Shown here in pieces: positions 33,900 to 46,429 of a stretch of DNA of 64,000 nt; within the stretch, counting starts at the first letter, position 1; every line of letters begins with the position of its first letter. The notes under the pieces were generated by a model that searched no databases, was not told where the DNA came from, and saw only the letters and a list, made by a program, of their open reading frames with translations. This DNA comes from Pseudisothecium myosuroides (taxonomy: Eukaryota > Streptophyta > Bryopsida > Hypnales > Lembophyllaceae). Made by a program: the position numbers and the translations under genes. The DNA lies in the NCBI GenBank assembly GCA_951799445.1, contig OX637287.1, positions 17,794,224 through 17,858,223 of the forward strand, in the 5' to 3' direction.

Positions 33900-35216
33900 A
33901 TGGCAACTTCAATCGCCATCACTGCTAGCAGTAGTTTAGTTGCGGTTCAGTCTCGACGTGGGGGCTCGGCAATTGCGCGTTGTAATCCAAGCAGAGGCTT
34001 GCCATGCAGAGATTTCTGCCATGGGAGTTTGGTGCCAGGCAATGCGCTCCGGCAATCGAAGCTGTCGAGGTCGCGGAAGGTTGTTATAACGCCGTTAGCC
34101 ATGCAACAAACCACAAACATGGGCTCCAGGAGTCCCTTGCCCTCGCCGAGTGCATCCCCACGCAACAATAAGGGTTGGATTGACGAGCGCGGCAACCAGA
34201 ACCCGCGCCTCATCGCCCAGTTGCACAACATCGCCGTTGCCGCCCGCGACCGCGCTGAACTCCACACCATCATCGGTCTCCAGCGCGACAACTGGAATAA
34301 GCTCTGCCACACCACGGTCGTCACCACCACAGTCGCAGCCGCTCTTCTGGCCTCTCTCAACGGCGCCACCCCCGCGCTCCCGCTCTCACTCACGGCCTTT
34401 CTCCTCAACCTGGGCACCTTGGGCCTCATGGTGTTGGCCGGGAAGTTCCAGCCCTCCCAAATGGCGGAGGAGCAACGATCCGCCACGCGTCAGTTTAAGA
34501 GCATGGCCGACGAGATCGAAGCCACATTGCAAATCGAACCTCGGCTCCGGGAGGACGCGCACCTCTACGTTGCTGACAAGCTCGCCAGGCTGCACGACGT
34601 CGACAAGGCCTATCCGCTGCCTCTCACACTGCCTCACGGGAAAGGGTTGAGGATACCCAAGTTCCCGGCTGTCGTCCGAGGCTCCATTCTCAACACGCCA
34701 GTGAATCTCTCCGAGCCGGAGATGCCGTGCACGGATTCCAATGGGTGGAGCAAGGCGATCACTGAGGATCTCAAGCAGGCAGCGGATAAGCTGCGGGAGG
34801 CGGACATCGAACTCTACTTGGGCTGGGCCAAGAAGAAAGAAGAACAGAGCCTCCGGCTGGCCATTGGAGCTCCAGTGTTGGTGGGTATGGCGGCGATAAT
34901 TAACTTCCTGCAATGCTGCTGGCCGGTGTGGGCGTCTGTGCAGACGACGAGCGTTGCAGCGACGTGCAGCGTGGCGGCGATGTTTTGCTTTAGCTTTGCG
35001 CAAGGCGGACAGATTGGCATGATCTTCGAGATGTATAGGAATTGCGCAGGCTCGTATGAGGATTTGGAGAATACCATCCAGAGATCGATTCGGATTCCCG
35101 TCTGTCAACGCGAGGACGGCGAGCTGTTTCATGAGAAGATTGCCATGCAGTTGGGAAGGGAGAATCTGGTGCCCTTGGTGCCGCCTGAAGCCAAAACTGC
35201 TGGGCGTGTGTTCTAG
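33900..35216 (+). CDS. Plastid-type membrane protein of the 'probable F-box protein At4g22030' family
   Basis: A single-exon gene for 438 residues. Residues 1 to about 65 are Ser/Arg-rich without acidic residues until 38, like a chloroplast transit peptide. The conserved core follows: LQRDNWN (127-133), a hydrophobic pair at about 140-181, FQPSQMAEEQR (183-193), KAYPLPL (236-242), NGWSKAI (281-287), a second hydrophobic pair at about 321-366, GGQIGMIFEMYRNCAG (369-384) and a final DGELFHEKIAMQLGR (406-420). I recognise these as the family annotated in Arabidopsis as At4g22030. No F-box is visible; two hydrophobic hairpins and a transit-like N-terminus suggest a plastid membrane protein, which is inference. 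The molecular function is unknown. The start ATG opens the transit peptide and the frame is closed upstream. The exon is GC-rich compared with its flanks. Confidence 0.9.
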   Translation: MATSIAITASSSLVAVQSRRGGSAIARCNPSRGLPCRDFCHGSLVPGNALRQSKLSRSRKVVITPLAMQQTTNMGSRSPLPSPSASPRNNKGWIDERGNQNPRLIAQLHNIAVAARDRAELHTIIGLQRDNWNKLCHTTVVTTTVAAALLASLNGATPALPLSLTAFLLNLGTLGLMVLAGKFQPSQMAEEQRSATRQFKSMADEIEATLQIEPRLREDAHLYVADKLARLHDVDKAYPLPLTLPHGKGLRIPKFPAVVRGSILNTPVNLSEPEMPCTDSNGWSKAITEDLKQAADKLREADIELYLGWAKKKEEQSLRLAIGAPVLVGMAAIINFLQCCWPVWASVQTTSVAATCSVAAMFCFSFAQGGQIGMIFEMYRNCAGSYEDLENTIQRSIRIPVCQREDGELFHEKIAMQLGRENLVPLVPPEAKTAGRVF

Positions 35217-37909
35217 ATAGGCAAATGATGTACAAATCAGCAATAGAATGATACATTTAAGCTACTAAGGTATGCGCACCTATATTCGGGTCGACACTAA
35301 TTCTAACTGAACATAGTTTTTTTATCGAGATCTTATTGGCAACTTAAAAAGGATTCCAATACACTTTAGCATGCATTATTTGGACAGCGTATTTTGAAGT
35401 ATTGTCTCTGGGTGTACCAAAAGCCCATAGTAGGCTTGCAGACTTTCATCTTTTGATTCTGTACATCTTGTGTAATCAATATCTAGATAAACTGATTTTT
35501 TTTGGTACCACAGAAACCGCTGGCAGGTTTTCTCTGCTTCCCGGATTGCTTAAATAGGTTGGCAACAGGGAAAATTTGTGCTGGCCACTGATTTCTCTGT
35601 TCGCCTCTTTTTACTGATTCCCCTCCTCGCTAGTGCAAAATCATCTATAATACTCTTGATATTTTCTTAAGAGAAACAAGGATAAGCTCCTTGTGATTCA
35701 ATCGAGTAATCGGACGTAATCGGTTGATATGATTGCAAAGTTGGAAGTTGATTATTGGTCAATTGGAGCGTCTGCAAAATGTAAGTAGGTTGTGCCACAT
35801 AACGGACTCCTACTTGACGCACCAGGGTGACCTCTGATGGAGTTGCAAGGCGATCGGTTATGACTTATGATATGTGTCATTTTCGTAACTTGGAAAGTTG
35901 TATGATAGATGTGCCATAAATGCTTTAGTATGTGTGTTGATTATCTTGCTCATGATTATATCTTGTATGTGTATATTATACCTTTTTTTCATTTTTTATA
36001 AACTGCCAAAGTGGAGATATAAAATGTTACAGTAGTGCTCCAAATTTCTGCATTCATCCACATATTGGATATAAAATGTTACAGTACATCGGCAATGCAG
36101 GCATCATATATGCAGGCACCAAACACGAGCTTTAGACCAACATATAGTGAAGGTTCATGCATAGATTCCCACTATTCTGATTTTCTACAAGCTCTCTGTC
36201 TACCGTATCAGTAAATTTAACTTGAATATGACACTTATTAGCCAGAGACCCAAAGCGAAGGCCAATGGTAACTCTAGATTTCATTTGCAGTAAAGGAGGC
36301 CTGTATGGTTCTTCAATCTAAGTTAATCCCCAAAACAAGCATGCAGAACCGTGTTTTGCCGCGGGACAAACGAATTACTATTCCAAAGTCAGAGTTTCTG
36401 CATTATACTCCGTTCCCCAAAACCTTTCAAGCCACCTCACCACACATGCATAACACCCAAAGTTGCCTAAAGCCTTCCCCACATATCAATACCAATTATG
36501 AAAAAAATGCAAACGTTAACGAACAGCTTCTCCTCTTGTGAAAAAAAAGCACAAAGTTAAGACACTACAAGTCCAGATTTTCCGGGAGAATGCATGTACT
36601 GTGACAACGTAGAACCTCAAATGGCCAATGCAGAACCAATAGCAGAACTAGCAAAACGCATTTGTTGCATTCTAACCAATACTGGTAGATACACGTAACG
36701 TATCATTCCCTAGAAGACGGAGCAAGCAATGAGAAGAAGTGCTACCTCTTCCGAGACCTGCACTCCTCCTTTGACGATGATGCAACCAATTGCAACTACT
36801 TGAACCGGAATGCTCTACTGTGACCTCATTTTAGAATCTCCCTCTCGCTCCCGTTATACCCTAGTAGAGATGAAGTGGTGAAAAAGGTGAAGAAGATAAG
36901 CTCACGGTGTAGGCGACAAGGCACGGTGCCGCAGGGCGCACTGGCAGTCTGGCATGAATTCCACCGTCAGCTCGCGGTTCAAGCGCAAGCGCACTGGCAG
37001 TCTGGCATGGGTTTCACCGTCAGCCCGCGGTTCAAGCACCCTGCCCGCCGGGTGAACCATAAAATTTTCAAATTCTGAACTGCAATAAGGTAGTCTGCTC
37101 CTTCACCTCTTAGCGACCATTTAAGATATTAGCATTCTGATTCCGGAAAAACTTGCAGCAATCGTAGGAGTTAGGAAAAGATCTCTAGAGCCTTCGCAGA
37201 GAGCCCCAACTCAAATTGTGGAGCTTCTTTGAAAGAAAGCTGAGAGAGAAAAACCTGCAAGAAAAACAGTTTAACTGAACAATAAATTTTATGATACTTG
37301 ATCGCCGGCAATGCTCAAGGCACGGTGCTATCATCTTGAAAATTTCGTCACCGGCCCCTTGATCTCCCCCTCCAGCAACTCCTGAAAGATTCTGGAATAC
37401 GTATAGACTTCGATTCAGAGTCTTGACTTTACTTCTTGTGCTTCAAATAATTTTATTATCGTGGTGTCAGAAACAAAGTTGAGTGGTAATTGCTCAAACG
37501 ATCAAAACCATTTCTGCACTGCTTTTCTGGTATTCGCTTCCAAGGTCGAGGATAAATTACAGGATAAGACCCACTACACAACTTTATCAAAACAATATTA
37601 TTCAATTGGTGCCAGAGTTTAAATAGTCTTACTGAAATTCAATATTTTGCATTGTGAAAGTAAAATTATCAACGGTTGTGAGTAGCATCACAAAGCCCCA
37701 GTATTATTTTCTTGTTGGTGGAAGAATTTGGTGTCAATAAGATACAACAACTAGACAAATATATATAAACAAAAACATTGTTTTCAAGCACACAACCAAG
37801 AACTCAGAATTATGAACTCAGAATTCAGAAACTCTTGTGGTAAGAAGCTTCCTACCTCCATAAATCAACTTCTTGTAGAGCCATTCAAAGAATCTTTCAA
37901 CAAAGGTTT
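35217..37909. other. Spacer between convergent genes
   Basis: Holds the 3' ends of both neighbours. A reverse copy of dispersed repeat family A lies near 35985-36095. At 36936-37037 a 50-bp unit (GCGCACTGGCAGTCTGGCAT...CGCGGTTCAAGC) is repeated twice with a 53-bp period. No gene supported. Confidence 0.55.
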
Positions 37910-39792
37910 TCATTTTTGGAACTCCATTGCAACCTGCACATTCCAAACGCCTTCAATCGCCGAGCCACATATCCAAACTTCAACATAAGCAAAAAGACAA
38001 GAAGCTACAAGACTTGAAACTGATTATAATTCTAACCAAATAGAACTTCAAAGGCCAGACAAATGAAAGCTGACGACCTAGTCTTGCTTGCTTAAGCACG
38101 CAAGATAAGAAGTGCACCTTAATATAAGCTGGATGCGTGCCAATAGCCGCCATGACCTGCAGTGAACAGATCCACCACTTCGTTAAATTCACCATTAATT
38201 GTTCACGTATGGCTTAGGAGATTGCCAGGAAGCTGAAGTGGATTAGAAGTATCCACTAGCCTTACTAGCCTTACTGAAAAGGGACAATGCAGGCATCATA
38301 TATGAAATGTGGCTCTTGAAGAATGAGGGACGGACCGTCTCAAATCTCTGCCCACGTACATTAAGCCGGATTATCTGCATACCCTTTCTGACCATCACAC
38401 CTTGGTAATCTTCTTCAGGACCATAGACTACAGCGCTTGTGGTAATGAGCTGATCACCAGCCTCTATCAACCCCGACTTATATGCATTTCCACCTTCAAG
38501 CACTTCATCCGCAAAGATATTTCCAGATTTGTCTTCTTCAAAAGCAATGCCTGCACTATTCCACTCCTCCATGAGTCAGCCTGACAAGCGAGACCAAAAA
38601 ACGAACACATAACACTCTTAACCACCTCCAGTGGGGTCTATATTTGGCTAACATGAAAATAAGGACCTAAAACCCACGCATTGAACGATGCGACAGTGGT
38701 CAATTCAGTTCAAATCCCTCCCCAAGAAAAGAGATGTTCCATCCGTTGGTAAGGTGTCACAAAAACTCTAGAAGAGGTTATAGAATGTTGTGCATCGTTT
38801 TACCACTTGCATTTTCAAATGAGTTATTAGAAAATCAACATTGCTTCGATCCTTTGCTTCGATCCTTTACTTCGATCCTTTGATTCTTGATCCGCAACAG
38901 ATATTCAAATCATCTCAGAGAGGAGTTACTATCCCACATATCTATGTGTACGCTACATATTACCCTATATCTAGTCTGAGGAAAGAAAGAAGAGAAGGGT
39001 GGACGCACCTAATGGTTTCGTGAATTCCACTTTGATTCGACTGCAACCAGCAGGAGGGACATCATTCTCATCGTCACTGGCACTCGCAGACGATTCTTTC
39101 TCCGAATTGAAAATGGCTCTCAAGGAAGAATGGGAGCTGCCAAGTGGGTTGGCCCATACCCCATGTCCACATTCCGACTGCTTTCCTGTGCTTGATCATG
39201 AAATTCAGGCCAAATCTGATGCTCATTATTAGTGTCACGAAGTGAGAGCATTCTTCTACAATTTCACAGCTCATCACCATCTTCTCTTGGAGTTAAACAA
39301 CAAGGTATAATCAGCACACAAAATTCCAATCCTAATCTGCAGGTACCCGTCTTCAATTCCCGCCATAGCTTAGGACTTTGAAATCCAATTCGCATTGTCT
39401 GGCTGAAGCCCATGCGACTATCTCTACCCAAAGTGTGAGTCGGGGCTTTTCAGACCAGAACAGGGCTCAACCAGTTCCTGCCCATCACTCACAATACGGT
39501 ATTCCTCCCTCACATATGGCCTCACATTCGTTCTTGGCGAGCAACCCAAGCATTTAATTTGCATTCGCGATATTCAAGACTGCAGGTCACAGAAAAAGAA
39601 GAATTGGAACCCAAAATTAAATTTTTTTTTGAGGGAGCGAGTCAGCAAGTTACCAAGGAGAGACGAACGTCGGAAGGCAGCAGTAAGATGTTGGGGCGGC
39701 TGCGAAGAATTGGGTTGGAGATTTCTGGAGGGCGAGGATGGCAATGGGGAAGAAGGGCGAGCGCAGGCGAGACTGACGAGAGGTCCCGCCAT
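37910..39792 (-). CDS. Small plastid-type PDZ-domain protein
   Basis: Six in-phase exons with GT..AG borders: 39654-39792, 39347-39445, 39009-39185, 38336-38550, 38118-38156 and 37910-37933, for 230 residues. Residues 1 to about 46 (MAGPLVSLACARPSSPLPSS...) form a Ser/Pro/Arg-rich transit-like region. A serine/acidic linker (SEKESSASASDDENDVPP) follows. The PDZ domain spans about 128-227: KVEFTKPLGIAFEE with the carboxylate-binding loop KPLGIAFE, EGGNAYKSGLIEAGDQLITT, VRKGMQIIRLNVRG and VMAAIGTHPAYIKVAMEFQK. A possible start MEEW just upstream of exon 4 is intronic. PDZ domains bind protein C-termini; partner and role are unknown. I know plastid PDZ proteins such as MET1, but this one has no TPR region and is a different, shorter type. 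Two exons are only 39 and 24 coding bases. Confidence 0.85.
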
Positions 39793-40330
39793 CGCTGAGA
39801 TTCATAAGTCGACCATCTAAGCGAAAAGAGAGGTCTGTGGAGAGCTCCGGGTACCAAAACTTTTGCAGATTTTTTTGTGTGGGAGAGAAGTGAGATAAAT
39901 GTAAGGTAGGTATCCCAAAACTGCCACTGAACTTAAAGCGCCATCTTCATTGTGTGTACTCTTCCAAAATCAGTTATGTACCTCTGTGGAAGAAACGCTT
40001 TTAGAACCAAACTTTGTTCCTTCATAACTTTTGCATACAGTATCCAAATGTTGCGTTTTTTGGTGCGTTGGAACCTCCTTTCCCTTGCCAATAAGAATAT
40101 AGAAGAATTTGAACAGTCTAATAGTAGTAATTAGGCACAGGAGCAATTTGTGACGGTTTAAGGATACCTACCTTATATGCACTCAGAAAACTTGGCGCCT
40201 AGTTGGAAAAACAAACAACGCCCATGACAACTTCGTTTGATTAAAAGCCATGGCACTTGCATTGAAAAATGACGTGTGTGTTCAATCTCTTCATAAGCAC
40301 ACCACTCCTCCCATCAGCAGTTCATTATTA
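39793..40330. other. Spacer upstream of the PDZ gene
   Basis: Should contain the PDZ gene promoter; no clear motif and no gene. Confidence 0.45.
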
Positions 40331-40432
40331 CAGTAGAACCCCTCTAAGTTGATAGAGTTGGGACCGGTCTGACACATTGAGTTAGAGAGGTTATATTGAC
40401 TTAGAGGGGATCAACTTAGAGAGGTTCTATTG
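40331..40432. mobile_element. pogo/Emigrant-like MITE, copy 1
   Basis: Starts CAGTAGAACCCCTCTAAGTT and ends AACTTAGAGAGGTTCTATTG, inverted copies flanked by TA on both sides. The CAGTAGAACCTCT end is that of Tc1/mariner-pogo MITEs such as Arabidopsis Emigrant (established family knowledge). 102 bp, no coding capacity. Confidence 0.85.
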
Positions 40433-40574
40433 TATCAGGCACTAAGTATACAAAGTCTTGCCAGAAAAACTCTAATTCGTTTCCACTTAATGTTGTGCGG
40501 TTTCTAGCACATTTATGGGGTCAGTTGAAAATGCTCAATTGGAGTTCAAGCCTCCTACCTTAGTCTGCTCCCAA

Positions 40575-40860
40575 AGTGACCATTTAAGAGCTGATTGCCT
40601 TTTCAGGGAAGCTAAACTCCTTGAAGCAATTTTCAGTATACTTTTGTAGAAAAAAATGGAATTGGGATTTACTCCTAGTCGTTTCATATTCTTTGAACCT
40701 TCGTGGAATTAGTTATGAATTTTTGAAGTTGAAATGCAGTGGTCACTAAAAGCAACCACCTCCTGAAATGTACATTGTTGGTACATTGTAGAAATCAAAA
40801 TGTACCTCTATGCCATGATCGCTTCTAGAACACGGTCACTTTTAGAACAAACTACGTTAA
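40575..40860 (+). repeat. Dispersed repeat family B (pair with 49500-49780)
   Basis: AAGCTAAACTCCTTGAAGCA, TTTTTGAAGTTGAAATG, GGTCACTAA and ACCACCTCCT occur in the same order and spacing at about 49500-49780, an approximate 290-bp direct repeat with no clear ends. Confidence 0.7.
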
Positions 40861-43800
40861 TGGTTGGTCGTGCATTTGAAGAAGATGAAGAAATTTGGGT
40901 TTTTTACGCCTTGCCCACTTAGATTTAAGGCTTTGAAATGTTTAGGGTTTAACACGCATAGCACAATAATTTTAAAGGCTTTGAAATGTTTTCTTAAAAT
41001 TATTGTGCTATGTGTGTTGAGTTTAAAAGTTTTCATATCAAAGAATTGAATTGAAAGTCTATGGAAAAAATAACAAAAGAAAATGCTTGATTTTCATTCT
41101 TTAAGAAATTATTAAGTATAAGTGGGTCCCAGATTCAATATAAAACTAAACTAGTATGCTCTGTGCCGTTGCTACAGCCAAAACAAAGGTAAAAGTAGTT
41201 TTCTAATTTTTTTAATTCAATAAAAACTTCAAAATTCTATAACTTTTCCACCACAATTCCAAACGCCACGAAAAAAACCTTGTACACCCCTCCTTCTTTA
41301 GAGCTTTCCGAAAATACCAAGCACGCCACCGGGGGACGCACAGTCTGGGAGATCTCAACGTAACAAACAAACAAACAGCCTAACTTAAGGTATGGATTGT
41401 TAATAGGTCTAGTGTAGAATCGGAACACAATAAATCCAAAATTAAGATTGTTCTACTAAGGATATTTAACCCTTCAAACCATTTTATTTCCTAAACCTAA
41501 AAATAACAGTAAAAAATGAATCCTCTACTTGATATTTTCAAGAAATGCTTAGATTGTAAAAAAAAAAGACTGTTTGTAAGTCTTACATTGCTTCTCTAAA
41601 TGAAATGAATCAAAACTCTCCACTAAGACAAAAACATGATCTGTAAGAAAATATTTTTGTAAATTTTATTTTAAATTTTTGTATGTTTCTTTTCTAGTTC
41701 AACAATGGGTAAATTGTGTTTGAGGATATTATAACTTTTGCTCCCAATTACCTATAGAAATAGAAAATGTATTCCATGAAAATAATGAGTTTTCCTATCT
41801 CAATCCCTAAATGCTCGGGGCCTTTTGTGGTTTAAGACATCATTGCTTTTGAAGTGTTACAGGTCTTAATGTTACTAAGGTGTAGAAATCTCAACCAAAC
41901 AATCTAGTAGTGTACATATTGTAGATGATGTGAATCAAATTTGGAGTCATTTGGGCATATAGATTGCAAAATTATAATGTTATAGTGTTGAAAAAGAATA
42001 CTAAAATATTTGTGGCAACACATTTAGAGGTGCAGTTTGATTTTTAAACCCATTTAAGTGAAAAAAATTTAAACTATAAAGTGCTTCAAACTACCATACA
42101 AACACATTGGTGAAGAACATATTATTCAATTGATTCATTATTTATATCTAAAAAATGGCTTTGAAATATCAATAAGTAGGGAAAAAAGGGTTGTAAAAAA
42201 TGCACCTAAGGCTAAACTTCCTTCTATAAAATGCTTTTTAGTTACTCATAACTTCTTAGATTGATATGAAATTTTAATCACACAATTTAGACTAGACAGT
42301 ATGTAAAACTTCCTCCAAATTTTTTATTAGAAACAAACATTGTATGAAGAAGAAACCGGGTTTTTTTTGGCTTTTTGGTTCTAGATTGCACTAGAAAAAA
42401 ATAATTTGGCTAAAAAATGGTAAAAAACCATGAGGTATTTTGCAAAAAAACTTTGAATTAAAAATAATCTTAGATGAAATGGCCAAATTTGGTCGATGAA
42501 AATAGAATCATAAACATGTGATATGTGCTAATGTGATATTTTTTATCCAATATGTGGATAAATGCTAAAATTTGGAGCACCACTATAATATTTTATATTG
42601 CCACTTTAGCACTTCATAAAAAATGAAAAAGAAAAAGAAATATATATATATAAAAGAAGAAACACGCTGCCAAAGTTCAGTGTAATCCAAAATTATTTTG
42701 TGCACTCCAATCCCAAATGGCCGGGGTGAATTGAGGGCCAAGGAGGATTCAACCCCTTACTGTATTGTCCTAGCTAAGGGTAAATGTAAAAACTATCCCC
42801 TATTTTGTGATATGCAAATTTTATATTTCTTCACCTCTCCTTGCTAATTTGGAGCTTCTAATTGCAAATATTGGAATTTTGAATTTGCAAATTTTTTCAC
42901 AAGTGGCAAATAAAAAAATTGGTGGATTTTTATGGGGATAAAATATGGGGTAGTAAAGGGATGAATCCTCCTTGGTTGTAAACCAACTCCCTTGCATGTC
43001 CCTAACTCTACTCCCAAGAATTAAGACGCTAGAATTTTTTATGTGCCACTAGTGATAAAATTTAGAAATTTAGAATTCACATTTGAAACTAGAGGCTCCA
43101 AATTAGCTATGGAAGGTATACAAGACAAATTAATGAAGTTCAAAATAATTTTTTTATTTATTAAATATCCCCGTGGAATGACTTGGGAGGACAAACAAGG
43201 AGGTTGGTTCACCCTTTCTATGCCGGGCCAAATGGAAGCAAGTCCATTGCGGCCTAAATTACATTAGTGGCGTACATTTTAGATCTTAAATTGTACACCA
43301 CCAATGTAATTTAGAAAGGGATAGTTTACCTTAATCAAGGAACAAATCCATTGCAAGACTAAAATAGAGTCTGTGGGCCTTTGCATATAGACTTGGTATA
43401 AAGATTCAATATTAAAAAAAGAACTTTTCCACAAAGAAGGGAAGTTTAAATTTAGCAGCATATAAAACAAAGCATGAAAAAATATGACAATTATGACTTT
43501 TCCTATTGCAAGCCAACTTGTAAGTTCTTCAAATTTTTCCAAATTGTTGGGCCAGAGATGGGAAATGGTAGGGTTGGGAATAAAAAAAGATCATTGGTGG
43601 TTGTATTGTGTTGTATCTTTTTTTAAGTTGCTCCATCATTATGTTATTGGCGTGTTTATTCTCAATTGGATTAGAGTTGTTCTTAGGACTATTTGAAGTT
43701 CAGTCAAAATAAAATTTAAAAACGGGGTGCATATAACATTGTATAATCAAACAATGGTTATCTTTACATTGGAAAGGTAATATGCTCCCTTAGATCCCTA

Positions 43801-45226
43801 AGAAAAAATTTCAATTTCTTCAAAGGTGAAGGTTGGACTAGGAGCATAAAATTGTAAAAATGAAAGAAAAAAATAGTTTACAAATCACAATCTAAGAGCA
43901 ATGAGACTTTGTTAGCTATATTGGGGTGGTTTTGACAAAATATTTTCTTTTAACTTCAAATCCTATTATCTTGCAATTGATGAAGTAAAAAATTTAAAAT
44001 TTTGCAATACAAATGGTGGTTTTGAGTGGAATTTGATGGAAAAAGGCCAATGGGCTTTAGGGGCTGATATTCCAAGTCATCTTTGATATATTTCAAAGCA
44101 ACTTTGTAAGATGTTTGATGAGAAGCTTAAAAAAAGGGGCCTCCCTATGGACGTTGTTCCAAGGGATCATCATGTGGATTACCTAGCTCAATCGCACCGC
44201 CACTTGCTTCAGCAACAAACCTTGGCCCACCAACAAGCTTGAGAATGTACTCTGGAAGGCTTTTATTGAACATGCTTGGCTAACATGGCTTAAAACCTAC
44301 AAGATCTCTGAACAATAAGGTAACTACACCCAATTTCGACTGTTTCTAAAACTGGACCCTACAAATTCTTGCCTAAAATGTACACCCACTATTCATGAGA
44401 GTCTAGGGTCAATTTTAGAAACACCTATTTTCAGCACTTTGAATATTCATAATTTATTCATACAGTGTCCAAAAAATGCATTCTCAGAGAATCTAGAATC
44501 CGCTATGGATTACCAAAAAAGCCCCACAAAAAAATTACAATATAATAATGAGAACCATGCTGAATTGCTTAACTGCTAAAGGACCGTTGTCCCTTCGAGA
44601 GACAAATGGGATTTCGGGCAGGTACCTACAGTCTGAATTTTTGTCATGGTTTTTTGAAACTTTTTTTGAAGATAGAAGAACTAACAACCTTTGTGGGAAT
44701 ATAATTTTTTTTCACAATCAGTGCCCGGGAACAAGAGTTATGATCAAATAAGCTCAAAACAAGGGACAAGGGGCAACAAATTTTTTTTTGTAAAAACTTG
44801 AATTTTTTTTCCTCATAGATTATATTTTTGTCTATCTAGAAATCTTTTATTCATTTCATTTGGATTTGTTATGTGGAAGTTATGGACATTCTTGATTTTT
44901 GGGCGGTTAGAGCATCTTCTTGAAAAAAAATAACTTGTAGGATTCATTTCTGAATGCAATTTGTGCAATTTTTAAAAAAGAAAAATTTTCATGGTTTAGT
45001 TTACTTGCTAGAAAAATCTCACCATTGGAATTAGTGCAATTTAATTTCATTTAAAAGATATTAATATTTTAGATTTTCCTTCTATCTCGTACCTACTTCT
45101 ACTTAACAATTTTTTTAAGAATGAAAATTAAGTTTTTTTGAGTTTTTATTTTTTTCCTAGACTTTGAACTCAATTCTCCACTATAAAGATTTAAAGCTCA
45201 AAACTCTGTAGTGCAAAAAATTTAAG
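40861..45226. other. Gene-free AT-rich spacer
   Basis: Apart from dispersed repeat copy 42385-42640 and a 58-bp hairpin at 43256-43314 (AAATTACATTAGTGG...CCACCAATGTAATTT), I see no gene or RNA. Confidence 0.5.
42385..42640 (+). repeat. Dispersed repeat family A, copy 2
   Basis: Same-strand relative of 19230-19490: AATTTGGCTAAAAAATGG, GATATTTTTTATCCAATATG, TTTGGAGCACCACTATAAT and CACTTTAGCACTTCATA in the same order. Confidence 0.75.
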
Positions 45227-46158
45227 TTAACCCCTAAAGGCCCAAGGTGAATTTCCTATCAAAAAACACTCAAAACTGTCATTTCTATTGCAAAGAGAAA
45301 AGAATTTAAAAATTGTCTTTTTTTTGCATATTCAACCGTAAGATCTTATACTTGAATAGTATATGAATATGTGGAAGAAATTTCAAAAACTTTGACCGTG
45401 TAGATTGCAGGATATATGCATTTAAAGTGAAGAAAACAAGTTTTTTTGCACCTTGCTTGACTAGATTTTTTAGCTTTGAATCTTTTTAGTTCAAATTTTT
45501 TGCACTACCAATTTTGATTTCCTACTAATTTATGTTAAGTATTTGAGTTTAGAATCTACAAAAAAATTTAGGAAAAAAAGCATTTAATTTTCACTCATTA
45601 AAAAACTATTAAGTAGAGGTGGGTTTAAGATTGAAGAAAAAACTAAATTGTTAATAGCTTTTAAATGGAATTTGAATCACAATAATCCCAATAGTGAGAT
45701 TGTTTAAGCAAGAAAATCTAACCTTGTCAAACAATTTGTTTTGAAAAATTCTAAAAATTGCATTCAAAAATGAATTCTACAACTTATTTTTCCAAGAAGA
45801 TGCTTAGATTGCCCGAAAAACTAAGATTGTCCATAACTTTCTCATTGTTAGTCCAATTGAATGAAACAAATCTTCACATGTAGACAAAAATATAATCTTT
45901 GAAAAAAAAATTTGGAAAAAAATTATTTTGACTTTTTGTGATTTTTTTGTGCTGCCCGCCAAACTCCATTTTTGCTTATTGTGCCATAACTTTTTCTACC
46001 ATGCATTAATTAAAATAAAAAATTATATATTCACAAAGCTCTCACAAAATTACACAACTTCACAAAATCCCAAAAAATATCACTAAAAATTGAGACAATA
46101 GGAACCTGCCCGGACCCAAATTGTCCCCCGAGGGGACAAATGGTCCTTTAGGGGTTAA
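45227..46158. mobile_element. TTAA-flanked TIR element, copy 2 (best preserved)
   Basis: 932 bp from TTAACCCCTAAAGGCCCAAG to TGGTCCTTTAGGGGTTAA, giving a 14-bp perfect terminal inverted repeat that includes TTAA. Both outer and inner halves resemble copies at 27649, 46863 and 50620. TTAA termini recall piggyBac target duplications, but no transposase is present and the superfamily is not established. Confidence 0.8.
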
Positions 46159-46421
46159 AAATATTCAAAGTCAAAAAATCTAGTCCCACAATGTGCTGAA
46201 AAACTTGTTTTTTCCACTTTAAATGGAGATATCTTGCAATCTGTGCAGTCAAAAATTATAAAACTTTTTCTACACCTTTTAATATTAGTTAGGTGTAAGA
46301 TCATACGGTTAGATGTGAAGAAAAAACATTTTTCAAATTTTTTTTTAACTCTTTGCTATAGAAATGGCAGTTTTCAGTGTTTTTTGGCAGAAAAAAGGTC
46401 TCGGTCCTTTAGGGACTAAAT
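46159..46421. mobile_element. Inverted partial copy of the TTAA element
   Basis: Directly after copy 2, this segment runs as the reverse complement of a left half and ends ...GCAGTTTTCAGTGTTTTTTG, then GGTCCTTTAGGGACTAA. It is thus joined in opposite orientation to its neighbour. Confidence 0.65.
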
Positions 46422-46429
46422 GGTTGATT

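Noticed and set aside
34386..35243. 285-codon ORF on the minus strand
   Set aside because: It is the antisense shadow of the GC-rich exon at 33900-35216, whose plus-strand product matches a known plant family.
38551..38572. Start codon MEEW ahead of the PDZ exon
   Set aside because: The acceptor AG at 38551-38552 and the frame of the preceding exon (ending KPLG) show this ATG lies in the intron.
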